Shown here: piece after piece, positions 26,828 through 34,878 of the stretch
Numbering within the stretch: the stretch's first letter is position 1
Layout of the letters: each line of letters opens with the position of its first letter
Assembly (NCBI GenBank): GCA_024693135.1
Contig: JAILLN010000067.1
Coordinates: 1-55,744, forward strand
Length of the DNA: 55,744 bases
Direction: 5' to 3'
From: Lachnospiraceae bacterium
GTDB taxonomy: Bacteria > Bacillota > Clostridia > Lachnospirales > Lachnospiraceae
Position numbers and translations under genes: made by a program
The notes under the pieces: generated by a model
Database searches by the model: none
The model's input: the letters and a program-made list of their open reading frames with translations, nothing else
What the model was told of the DNA's origin: nothing

Positions 26828-28687
26828 TTACATCGCTAAGAGAGAGGATATGGCACTCTGCTTTGCATTCACGGAGGTCATGGCCTTTTCCATCTGGGCG
26901 AATTTGTCATACCATTTATCCTCGAAATCGGATATCCGCTGCTCCTCCTTGCTGATCTGCTGCTTGTATTTGTCATACTCGCTCTGCATGGCCTTGTCAT
27001 CATACAGATGGTAGATGCTGCGGTACTCTGTCCTGGCCATCTGCTTGTTCATCGTCGAGTAGAGATTGCCGGTGAGCTTGGTCATGAAACCCCGGAAATC
27101 ATCGAAATTACTGGTGATGGCACTCTTCAGCAGATCGGTTTTGCCCTTTGTGGAGCTGTCATCCTGGTCTCCGTCGATATGATAGGCATATTTCTCATTT
27201 TCCGCCGCCTCAAAATAGCTCAGGGTATTGATCCCGAAGGAGGACAGGCTGTAGGTATTTCCGTTATCCAGCTTGATCGACTGAGCCAGGCCGGAGGTCA
27301 TGGTGGAGATCACGGTCTGCAGGTCATTGTCCCGCCTCAGCAGGGAATCCTTGATCTTGGTCTCCCACTTTTCCACCTCATCATCGGACATGGCTTCCTT
27401 TTCCTCATCCGTCAGCGGCTCATATTTCTTGGCGGCATCCGCATTGTAGAGCTTGCTCATCTCATTGACCAGCTCGTTATATTTCTTAAAGAAGTCCTTG
27501 ACCATGTTATAGACACCATCCACATCCGTATCCACGGCAATGCTTGTGGTCTTGTATTTCCGGTTACCCTCCACGTCTCCAAGGGATTCGTCAATAAGAT
27601 TATAGCCGGACTCCTCCTGCACATTGATGTTCAATCCGTTGATCTCAAAGCTGTTGGAGGAAGAAGTAAATTTCGCGCCGTTCAGCTCGATCTCCGCATC
27701 CTGAGCCTGGATCACGCTGGCCTTGTCCTGCATGCTGAGTCCCAGCACATTTTTTATGGCGGGATCTGCATCCATGAGCCCCTTCAGGGCTTCCTCCGAA
27801 TCCGATCCGAAGACGAACCGGTGGGAAGTGGTATCCAGATGGGCATCCAGCCCGGGAACAGCCGATTTCAGGCTTTCCAGGAAGCTCTCCACTGTGGTGT
27901 TGTTGTTGATCTCAAAGGACTGGCCGTTTACGGAGAAATTCTTGGGAAGATCTATATTATGCAGGATGTTGAGCATCTTGGTGTTTTTCGTGACGGCACT
28001 GCCCAGATTCTTGCTCACCAGCCCTGCGCCGCTGTCCTCGCTTAGACCTAAGGATTTCATAAGCTCAGCGCTCTCCACCGGCTTATGGTTTGCGTCATAT
28101 TCCATGATCTTGAATTCCCCGGCCTTCCCGGACTCCTTCGAGCTCAGGAAGAGCCTGTGGGTTGCATCATCAAAGCTGGCATTTATGCCTGTCTTGGCAA
28201 ATTCCTTTGCCATATCCTTCATGGTCATGTCACCGTTCAGCTGGACATCCTTGCCGTTGACATTCAGCAGCTTCGGCAGCTTCAGGTCATCCCCGAATAC
28301 ATCCGATAGCTTCGTATCCGACTTTACGTCGTCGCCATAGGATTTGCTGGTGATATACTGTGTCTGGGCAAGCTTCTTCACGGCCAGGTTCTGGGTTCCG
28401 TTTACCGCATTCGCCCCTGCCGTAACGCTGGCCAGGGAAGAATTGGAAATCGTCGCCTTCCTTTTGGCATTGAAGCCTCCCTCAAAACGAAGGGCATCCA
28501 GCTGCTCTGTATAGAAGCTGTATATCTTGGTATTGAGGTTCTTCCATGCCTCCTGCTTCCATTCCAGCTTCGTCTGGTTTTTGACCAGGCTCTCTTTTTT
28601 TGTGCTCTTTGCCTTGACAAGCTGCTCCACGATGGACTGGGTATCCATGCCGGAATTCATCCCTGTCATTCTCATCCGATCTGACAT
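26828..28687 (-). CDS. fliD: Flagellar cap protein FliD (HAP2)
   Basis: A 619-residue cap protein. The N-terminal D0-type segment (MDTQSIVEQLVKAKSTKKES) and the NGTQNLAVKKLAQTQYI region are canonical FliD_N. Two related DNA-free beta modules follow (around LPKLLNVNGKDVQLNG and LPKNFSVNGQSFEINN). The C-terminal FliD_C part has DTDVDGVYNMVKDFFKKYNE and ends in a coiled coil with QMEKAMTSVNAKQSAISSLL. It forms the filament-tip cap that helps flagellin fold into place. The gene follows flaG in the usual order. Confidence 0.95.
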   Translation of the reverse strand: MSDRMRMTGMNSGMDTQSIVEQLVKAKSTKKESLVKNQTKLEWKQEAWKNLNTKIYSFYTEQLDALRFEGGFNAKRKATISNSSLASVTAGANAVNGTQNLAVKKLAQTQYITSKSYGDDVKSDTKLSDVFGDDLKLPKLLNVNGKDVQLNGDMTMKDMAKEFAKTGINASFDDATHRLFLSSKESGKAGEFKIMEYDANHKPVESAELMKSLGLSEDSGAGLVSKNLGSAVTKNTKMLNILHNIDLPKNFSVNGQSFEINNNTTVESFLESLKSAVPGLDAHLDTTSHRFVFGSDSEEALKGLMDADPAIKNVLGLSMQDKASVIQAQDAEIELNGAKFTSSSNSFEINGLNINVQEESGYNLIDESLGDVEGNRKYKTTSIAVDTDVDGVYNMVKDFFKKYNELVNEMSKLYNADAAKKYEPLTDEEKEAMSDDEVEKWETKIKDSLLRRDNDLQTVISTMTSGLAQSIKLDNGNTYSLSSFGINTLSYFEAAENEKYAYHIDGDQDDSSTKGKTDLLKSAITSNFDDFRGFMTKLTGNLYSTMNKQMARTEYRSIYHLYDDKAMQSEYDKYKQQISKEEQRISDFEDKWYDKFAQMEKAMTSVNAKQSAISSLLAM

Positions 28688-28749
28688 CGCTTCCTCCTCT
28701 ATAGATGTATGTTTAATGCCGCTCCTTCACCATGCCGCAGGCCTTCGGC

Positions 28750-29187
28750 TTACTTTTTCTCATCTACCAAAATGCCGGCCATTTCCCAGATCTTTGCGAT
28801 CATATCCAGGGTCTTTTCCGGAGGGAGCTCCTTGATGACCTTCTTGGAGGACTTGTCCACGATCTTGATGGTGACACGGTTTGTCTCCTCGTGGATCCCG
28901 AATACCGCCTCGGAGTTCTGATTGATCATTTTTTTGTTGAGCTGCTCCACGGCCTTTTTGATCGACTCGTTGGATCCCTCTGATTTGTTTTTCTCCTGGC
29001 CTCCCTGCCCTGCCTGGTTCTCCCCGTTTGCTTCCTGTGACTCTGAAACGGTGGGGGTATCCGGCAGATCGGTCTCACTGATCACTGTTTTTGAAGCGTC
29101 ATTTACCTGCGATTGCGTGACCTGCTGCTGCGGTGCCTGCGGCATCGCCTGAAACGTCATTGCACTGCTGATTGGTTCTATTGACAT
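28750..29187 (-). CDS. flaG: FlaG-family flagellar protein
   Basis: A 145-residue protein starting at ATG 29187 behind GGGAGG; an upstream in-frame start at 29217 precedes that site. The first 85 residues are a low-complexity Gln/Ser/Asn-rich stretch. The conserved FlaG domain is at the end (SIKKAVEQLNKKM, then HEETNRVTIKIVD and KVIKELPPEKTLDMIA). FlaG proteins affect filament length. It lies 62 bp before fliD and downstream of a sigma-28 promoter candidate. Confidence 0.9.
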   Translation of the reverse strand: MSIEPISSAMTFQAMPQAPQQQVTQSQVNDASKTVISETDLPDTPTVSESQEANGENQAGQGGQEKNKSEGSNESIKKAVEQLNKKMINQNSEAVFGIHEETNRVTIKIVDKSSKKVIKELPPEKTLDMIAKIWEMAGILVDEKK

Positions 29188-29258
29188 TTTCAAAACCTCC
29201 CTGCCCGAAAGCCGCAATCTCCATTTGCGGCAAAGCTAACGATACGCTGCTATTTTTG

Positions 29259-29286
29259 TTATCGGCCGCTGCTCCTGAAAATATTA
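29259..29286 (-). promoter_or_regulatory. Sigma-28 type promoter candidate for flaG-fliD
   Basis: On the minus strand the -10-like GCCGATAA (29266-29259) exactly matches the sigma-28 consensus. A weaker TAAT (29286-29283) is at a 16-bp spacing as the -35 element. It lies between the csrA stem-loop and the flaG start, where a late flagellar promoter is expected. Confidence 0.6.
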
Positions 29287-29288
29287 TA

Positions 29289-29324
29289 CCCCGGAGAAAA
29301 GTTTTTGGACTTTATCCTCCGGGG
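29289..29324 (-). terminator. Stem-loop after csrA
   Basis: An 8-bp perfect stem, CCCCGGAG and CTCCGGGG, with a 20-base loop, about 10 bp after the csrA stop. The downstream sequence is A/T-rich but without a clean T run. It is probably a weak terminator. Confidence 0.5.
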
Positions 29325-29333
29325 CATTCATTC

Positions 29334-29561
29334 TTATCCGTTCAGCAGGTTCTTCAGCACATCCATTCCGTCCGCCGTCATGGAGCTCTTGTTGGATTCC
29401 TGGATCTGCAGGTAGATCTCCTTTCGGTAGATGGGAACCTCCCTCGGCGCTGAGATCCCCACTTTTACCTGATCTCCCCGGATATCCAGGATCGTAACCT
29501 CAATATTATTGTTTATGACCAGAGACTCATTTCTTTTTCTCGACAGTGTAAGCATAATCAT
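29334..29561 (-). CDS. csrA: Translational regulator CsrA
   Basis: A 75-residue CsrA. The family start MLTLSRKRNESLVINNNIEV and the RNA-binding strand VGISAPREVPIYRKEIY are plain. The first ATG (29561) overlaps the fliW stop codon; the third residue is also Met (29555) and fits the usual CsrA start better, so either may be used. In Firmicutes CsrA blocks the ribosome site of flagellin mRNA, and FliW relieves this when flagellin is exported. The flagellin gene itself is not in the window. Confidence 0.95.
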   Translation of the reverse strand: MIMLTLSRKRNESLVINNNIEVTILDIRGDQVKVGISAPREVPIYRKEIYLQIQESNKSSMTADGMDVLKNLLNG

Positions 29562-30043
29562 TCCGCCTTTCCGGCTTTGGCTGCTTCTGCTTCTGCCTTT
29601 GCCTTTGCCAAAATTTCATAGATCGGATATTTGACCGGGAAATCCTCATCGTTCAGGATGACCTGGACGGCCTTTCTGGTAGCCGCATTGATGATGATGG
29701 GCGCCATCAAGTTGACAGACATCCTCTCGATCTCATGCGGAACCGTAACAGTGACCAGGACCAGCATGTCTTCTTCCTTCATCTCGCCCAGGGGAAGCAT
29801 ATAATCGTCCTCCACCACCGGGTTATAGTTTGCACGCACCAGAAGCGGATTCATGACCGGCATGGAAAAAGCCGGCTCCTGCAGGGATACGAGAAAGCTC
29901 AAGCCCTTGCCGTCCGTATTCTCCGAATCATGCATCAGGGCAAACTCCGTCAGATCCGGAAACCCGACGATCCCTCCCTGAAAACGGATGATCTTTTCAT
30001 CATCAACCGTAATCTCTCCAAATAGCCTGGTTTCTACTGTCAT
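29558..30043 (-). CDS. fliW: Flagellar assembly factor FliW
   Basis: A 161-residue FliW (residues FQGGIVGFPDLTEFALM and FLVSLQEPAFSMPVMNP are family-typical). FliW binds either flagellin or CsrA and so couples flagellin translation to secretion. Its stop overlaps the csrA start by 4 bp. The last 20 residues are an Ala/Lys/Glu tail rather than conserved sequence. Both follow flgL by 90 bp. Confidence 0.95.
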   Translation of the reverse strand: MTVETRLFGEITVDDEKIIRFQGGIVGFPDLTEFALMHDSENTDGKGLSFLVSLQEPAFSMPVMNPLLVRANYNPVVEDDYMLPLGEMKEEDMLVLVTVTVPHEIERMSVNLMAPIIINAATRKAVQVILNDEDFPVKYPIYEILAKAKAEAEAAKAGKAE

Positions 30044-30133
30044 CTTTCCCTCCTTAATAAATGAATTGATTGCTCAGCCTCTGCGCTCCCCCTGCCCTCA
30101 GGCCGCATGATGCTTTGAGCTTAGATCGCTGCA

Positions 30134-32365
30134 TCAAAGGTAATTTAAAAGGGAATGCTGGCTGATCTTCCCCGTAGCCATGAGGGCGGCATTGTATACC
30201 AGCTCAGCTTCCTTCACCTCCACGGCCACGTTGGTAATGTCTACATTTTCGTTGTCCGAGGCCTGGGTCGTGATGGAAGTCTTCTCCTCCTGCAGGCGGT
30301 TGCTGATAAGGGTAAGCCTGTTGTCTACCGCACCGCAGTCCGTGCCCGCCAGGTTTGCCTGCTCATGGAACTTCCCGAAGGATGTAATGCCCCTCTCATA
30401 TACACTTTGCAGCTTATTCTTCGCAATGTCAAGCTCCTTATTTGCCGCATCCAAAAGGAGGGAGATCTTTTCCTGGTCGGCTTCGCCATAGGTGGTGGTA
30501 TCCTTCTGCATGGCCTTCAGCCGGTTCACCTTTTCCTCTGTAGCGTTGTAGCCCTCGATGGCTCCTATGATATCGTCGGTCTCCCTAGCGATCTGGGTAT
30601 CAAACAGATCCTTGGCGTTGGTATTGATCTTGATGTTCTGGCCGCTTCCCACGGTATAATACATGGACTGCTCATAGTTATCATAGACCAGCGGATCTGC
30701 CACGCTGCGCAGGGATGTGATCTCTTTGGCATTGAAATAATGCTCCGGCCTCAGGTCTCCCTGCTTAAATTCTGACTTATCGTAAGCTACGGAGATGGTA
30801 TCCACCCCGTCGATATCCTTCAGGGTAGACAGTGTTTTCGCTACGCCGCTTCCAAAGACCAGCTCGCCGGTATCTGCCAGAAGATAGATCTTGTCTGCCG
30901 CATCCGGCCTGGTGATATTCTGGTCGTTTGGATCTAAGGCAAGGTACTGGTAAGCCGTCAGGTCGTTTCCATCGCTGTCCGTGATCACCGTTGCATCGGA
31001 GGTGGTGATCTGTACCGCAAGAGCATGCTCCTCATAGCATGAGGTCACGGTCCTCCCGTTCGCGCTTACATTAAATACATTTCCCGAAGTTCCCTTAGAA
31101 TCAGCCATTTCCTTTAGGGTAAAGGTTCCGTCGGAATTCCGGGTGACCTCCATCTTCTCGTAGACATCCCCCGTCACAGAATCTGTATCTGTAAGGACAT
31201 TTCCGGAGGCATCCACCGCAAGGAAGCGGTCCGGGGTCTTCACATCCTTCAATGTGGTTTCCTGTCCGGGGAATTTCTTTATCGTATAGGTGTTTCCTCC
31301 ATATTGGATCTTAAAGGACTGCACTCCATCCTCCGGTTTCGTCTCCACACCGCTCTGGTCGATGGAAGGAGTTCCGGAAAGCTCGGTTCGATAGATCAGC
31401 TCCGTATTGTCGTATGCCCTGGTAGCATATACATTCCCGCTGATGTTTGCATTGCCGTAATAGGAATTTTCCGGCCAGAAATTCAGTTCCGTCACATTTT
31501 CCATAGAGGGGTCGCTGCCCATCGGTTTCAATCCCTGGTTATATGGATCGCTGGGCGTTGTTATTATGTTTGTCCCCGACCCGCCAAGAGTCATCTCCCA
31601 CGCGGTGCCGGTATTGATAAGCTTCCCGTCCTGATCGTAATATTGATCCAGGGATTCGGTCGATCCCCAGCCGGAGATCGACCCTGCTTCAACTCCGGCA
31701 ATGCCCGCCGTCTTCCCTTTCTTTACCGTTTCATTGATATTGTTGTAGGAAAGGCGGATACGGTTCACCCGGTCCTCCTTCACGTCAATCTCGTTGATGC
31801 TGGAGGTATCATATGTATTGATCTCCTCCATGGTAAGGGGGCTTTCGACATAGGAAGCAATCTTGACGTCAGAGGCGTTGAACCGGTCGGTGATCCCGCG
31901 GTAGTCCGCTATGGTATCTTCGCTGAAGGTCAGGTTCAGGGAGGTCCGGTTGCCGGTAAAGACGGTGCGGCCGGCATAATTTGTATTGCCGTTCTGGTAG
32001 ACCTGCTTTACGCTTCCCAACAGTTCTTCATAGATCCTCGTCCTGGCCGATGCATCATTAATGCCGTTTGCGCCCTGGTCGCAGAGGGCTTTCATGGAGG
32101 AAAGGATGTCTACCGTAGAGTCGATGGCTTTCTGGGTCACATCCACCCAGGCCACGGCATCCGGTACGTTTGCCCCGAAATACTGGGTGACCTCGGACAG
32201 GTTGGCTCTGAGCCGAAGCGCACGGATGGCCACTACAGAATCGTCTGAGGGGCGGGACAGTTTTTTTTCAGTGGACATCTGGTTGTTCAGCTTGTCCAGG
32301 TATCCTTTGTTCGTGTTCATATTCCCATAGGAAACGTCGTTCATCATCTTGTTAGTGATCCGCAT
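30134..32365 (-). CDS. flgL: Flagellar hook-filament junction protein FlgL, large paralogue 1
   Basis: A 743-residue HAP3, more than twice the usual length of about 300. The start is at ATG 32365 (MRITNKMMNDVSYGN) behind GGAGG; an upstream in-frame frame start lies in the spacer repeat. The N-terminal helix domain (1-170, RPSDDSVVAIRALRLR) and the C-terminal domain (about 600-743, ending KISQHSLLNYL) are flagellin-type and close to those of the neighbouring paralogue. The middle (about 215-590) is a beta-rich insert, partly different between the two. The inserted part would be exposed on the junction surface. Confidence 0.9.
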   Translation of the reverse strand: MRITNKMMNDVSYGNMNTNKGYLDKLNNQMSTEKKLSRPSDDSVVAIRALRLRANLSEVTQYFGANVPDAVAWVDVTQKAIDSTVDILSSMKALCDQGANGINDASARTRIYEELLGSVKQVYQNGNTNYAGRTVFTGNRTSLNLTFSEDTIADYRGITDRFNASDVKIASYVESPLTMEEINTYDTSSINEIDVKEDRVNRIRLSYNNINETVKKGKTAGIAGVEAGSISGWGSTESLDQYYDQDGKLINTGTAWEMTLGGSGTNIITTPSDPYNQGLKPMGSDPSMENVTELNFWPENSYYGNANISGNVYATRAYDNTELIYRTELSGTPSIDQSGVETKPEDGVQSFKIQYGGNTYTIKKFPGQETTLKDVKTPDRFLAVDASGNVLTDTDSVTGDVYEKMEVTRNSDGTFTLKEMADSKGTSGNVFNVSANGRTVTSCYEEHALAVQITTSDATVITDSDGNDLTAYQYLALDPNDQNITRPDAADKIYLLADTGELVFGSGVAKTLSTLKDIDGVDTISVAYDKSEFKQGDLRPEHYFNAKEITSLRSVADPLVYDNYEQSMYYTVGSGQNIKINTNAKDLFDTQIARETDDIIGAIEGYNATEEKVNRLKAMQKDTTTYGEADQEKISLLLDAANKELDIAKNKLQSVYERGITSFGKFHEQANLAGTDCGAVDNRLTLISNRLQEEKTSITTQASDNENVDITNVAVEVKEAELVYNAALMATGKISQHSLLNYL

Positions 32366-32401
32366 TTCGATCCTCCAGTGTAGCTTGTTCCATTTATGTT
32401 G

Positions 32402-32443
32402 TATTTCCTGCGCCTCGACTGATATTTCCTGCGCCTCGACTGA
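32402..32443. repeat. Tandem 21-bp duplication
   Basis: The unit TATTTCCTGCGCCTCGACTGA occurs twice in direct succession (32402-32422 and 32423-32443) at the edge of the palindromic element, upstream of flgL paralogue 1. It may mark slippage or an insertion scar. Confidence 0.9.
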
Positions 32444-32649
32444 TGAGCTGTTTTCTTCGCGCTCCGATCTCGCTAAGCTCACCGTTCGTCTTATGACAAA
32501 ATTTCGCTCGGCGCTGTTCTGGCCTTGCGCCTATAGCTTTTTATGAAATTGCAGTATATGAAGCGCAAGCCCAGCCTTCGCACTCGCGAAATTTATAAGA
32601 CTCCGCTTCGCTAAGCGAGTCGGGCTGATTGCTCTGAAAACAACTCATC
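32442..32649. repeat. Imperfect palindromic (MITE-like) element between flgL paralogues
   Basis: The 320-bp spacer between the two flgL genes is mostly a 208-bp imperfect inverted repeat. Its ends match over 14 bases with one mismatch (GATGAGCTGTTTTC at 32442-32455; GAAAACAACTCATC at 32636-32649). Inner arms match as well: GTCTTAT with ATAAGAC, AAATTTCGC with GCGAAATTT, CTTGCGC with GCGCAAG, converging on a loop at about 32531-32562. There is no open frame of note. The size, terminal inverted repeats and absence of coding sequence fit a miniature transposable element. As RNA it would fold into one long hairpin in the flgL mRNA. Confidence 0.65.
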
Positions 32650-32685
32650 AGCTCTCGGCTCCTCCATGCTGTCAGCGGGAATAAA

Positions 32686-34821
32686 TTAAATGTAATCCAT
32701 CAGAGAATGCTGGCTGATCTTTCCGGTCGACATGAGCGCCGCGTTGTATACCAGCTCAGCTTCCTTGACCTCCACGGCTACATTGGTGATGTCCACATCC
32801 TCATTTTCAGAGGCCAATGTCTTTACCGTGGTCTTTTCCTCCTGCAGGCGGTTGCTGATCAGCGTCAGCCGGTTATCCACCGTGCCGCAGGTTGTGCATG
32901 CCTGGCTTGCCTGCCCGTAGAAAGTCCCGAAGGAGGTGATCCCCCTTTCGTAGGCATTCTGGAGCTTATTCTTTGCGATATCCAGCTCTTTATTGGCCGC
33001 ATCCAGCAATACCGGTATCTTTTCCCGGTCTGCGGTGCTGTAGCCTGAGGAATTCTCCTGCATGGCCTTAAGGCGGTCTACCTTTTCCTGGGCAGAATTG
33101 AAGGTCGTGATCGCCTGCAGGATATCATCCGCCTCCCGGATGATCTGGGCATCAAATACATCCTCCGCGTTGGTATTGATCTGGATGTTCTGATTTGTTC
33201 CCACGGTATAGTAAGTGGCCTGCCGGTGGTTATCAAAGAGGATGGGATCCGCGGCATCTCTTTCGTTTTCTTCCAGGCGGCAGTCAAAATAATGCTCCGG
33301 CCTCAGATCCCCGTCCTCAAACTCGTTCTTATCGTAGGTCACCGTGATGACATCTGTGCCGGATATAGATTTCAGCTCCGAAAACCGTCTGGCCACCTCG
33401 CTGCCAAATACCAGTTCTCCGGTATCCTTCAGCAGATATACTTTATTTTGAGCATCCGGGTCGGAGATGTTCTGGTTGTTGGGATCCAGGGCAACCTTAT
33501 TATAGGCCGTGAGGAAATTCCCGCTGGCATCCTGCTCCACAACAGAAGAAGAGGAGGATGCGATGGCATTGATCACGGACTCCTTGTAGCAGGAGGTGAG
33601 CAGCCTTCCATTCGGTGAAACATTAAAGATCCTCGATGCCGAGGAGGCCGGCGGATCATCATAGGGTGCTCCCGTAACCTCGATCCGGAAGGAGCCGTCC
33701 GTATTCTGATGCACCGGGGTTACCACCCCAGCATCGGAAGAAGTATATGTCCCGGCGGCATCATCATATTCGATCGTAAACGTATCCGTACCGTCACTGA
33801 TCTCAAACTTGAGCACTCTCCCGGTAATGGGATCCGGATTGCCGGCTTCTGCCGATACCGAAGCCTTCCATCCATCCTCCAGCGGCTCCCTGTAGGTAAC
33901 CTTGGCATTACCGGTTTCCATCGTATAGGTCTTGGTAACCTTGGTGATGGATGTCCCGGTGATATCAATCTTGAGGTTTCCCATCGTGATAGAGGATCCT
34001 CCCGTATCCACCGTGACGGAAGCTCCCGCATCAGGCCTAATGGCAATGCTTCCCCCGTCTGAAGAGATGTCAATGGTATGCCCGTCCACGGTTTGGATGG
34101 TCTTGGATCCGTCCGGATTGGTCTCCTCATTTTTCACGTATTCCGTAAGGTCTATATCTACTTCCCTGTCTTCTTTCGTGGTAGGGATATTCAGCCTGTC
34201 ATAAGATAGATGGATCCGGTTGACCAGGTTCTCCTTTACGGTAGTCTCATCATTATCCAGGGTGATCAGGGCATTGATGTCATCCATGGACAGGGCGCCT
34301 TCGATATAGGACATCTTTTTTACATCCTCCGGATTGAAGGTATCCACGATATCCTTATAATCTGCCGTGGTATCTCCCCCGAAGGTAAGGGCTCTGTCGG
34401 TACGGAAGCCGGTGAAGATGGTGCGTCCCGCATAGCTTGTATTGCCATTCTGGTAGATCTGCTTCACGCTGGCCTTCAGGTCTTCATAGATCTTTTCCCT
34501 GGCTGAGGCATCATTGGTGCCGTTGGCTCCCTGGTCGCACAGGGCTTTCATGGAAGAAAGGATGTCCATGGTAGATTCTATGGATTTCTGGGTCATATCC
34601 ACCCAAGCTTGGGCATCCGGAACGCTGGCACCGTAATACTGTGTCACTTCCGTCAGGGAGCTCCGAAGCCTCAGGGAGCGGATCGCCACGATGGGATCGT
34701 CCGAAGGACGGGTCAGCTTTTTCTCCGTAGCCATCTGGTTATTCAGCTTATCAAGGTAATCCTTGTTTTCGTTGATATTCACCATAGAATTGTTGGACAT
34801 CATCTTATTCGTGATACGCAT
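32686..34821 (-). CDS. flgL: Flagellar hook-filament junction protein FlgL, large paralogue 2
   Basis: A 711-residue HAP3-type protein starting MRITNKMMSNNSMVN at 34821 behind GGAGGAATC. Its N-terminal (1-190) and C-terminal (about 565-711) helical domains are very close to those of paralogue 1. The central insert differs and contains a run of short Gly/Ser/Asp-rich strands (about 230-300: HTIDISSDGGSIAIRP, VTVDTGGSSITMG), suggestive of a beta-helix-like surface domain. The two genes lie in tandem, probably from duplication followed by divergence of the exposed region. Confidence 0.9.
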   Translation of the reverse strand: MRITNKMMSNNSMVNINENKDYLDKLNNQMATEKKLTRPSDDPIVAIRSLRLRSSLTEVTQYYGASVPDAQAWVDMTQKSIESTMDILSSMKALCDQGANGTNDASAREKIYEDLKASVKQIYQNGNTSYAGRTIFTGFRTDRALTFGGDTTADYKDIVDTFNPEDVKKMSYIEGALSMDDINALITLDNDETTVKENLVNRIHLSYDRLNIPTTKEDREVDIDLTEYVKNEETNPDGSKTIQTVDGHTIDISSDGGSIAIRPDAGASVTVDTGGSSITMGNLKIDITGTSITKVTKTYTMETGNAKVTYREPLEDGWKASVSAEAGNPDPITGRVLKFEISDGTDTFTIEYDDAAGTYTSSDAGVVTPVHQNTDGSFRIEVTGAPYDDPPASSASRIFNVSPNGRLLTSCYKESVINAIASSSSSVVEQDASGNFLTAYNKVALDPNNQNISDPDAQNKVYLLKDTGELVFGSEVARRFSELKSISGTDVITVTYDKNEFEDGDLRPEHYFDCRLEENERDAADPILFDNHRQATYYTVGTNQNIQINTNAEDVFDAQIIREADDILQAITTFNSAQEKVDRLKAMQENSSGYSTADREKIPVLLDAANKELDIAKNKLQNAYERGITSFGTFYGQASQACTTCGTVDNRLTLISNRLQEEKTTVKTLASENEDVDITNVAVEVKEAELVYNAALMSTGKISQHSLMDYI

Positions 34822-34878
34822 TTGATTCCTCCATAAGTCTACTCATCCATTCAGGCTGCCGGCGGGAGAAAAGCTTTT

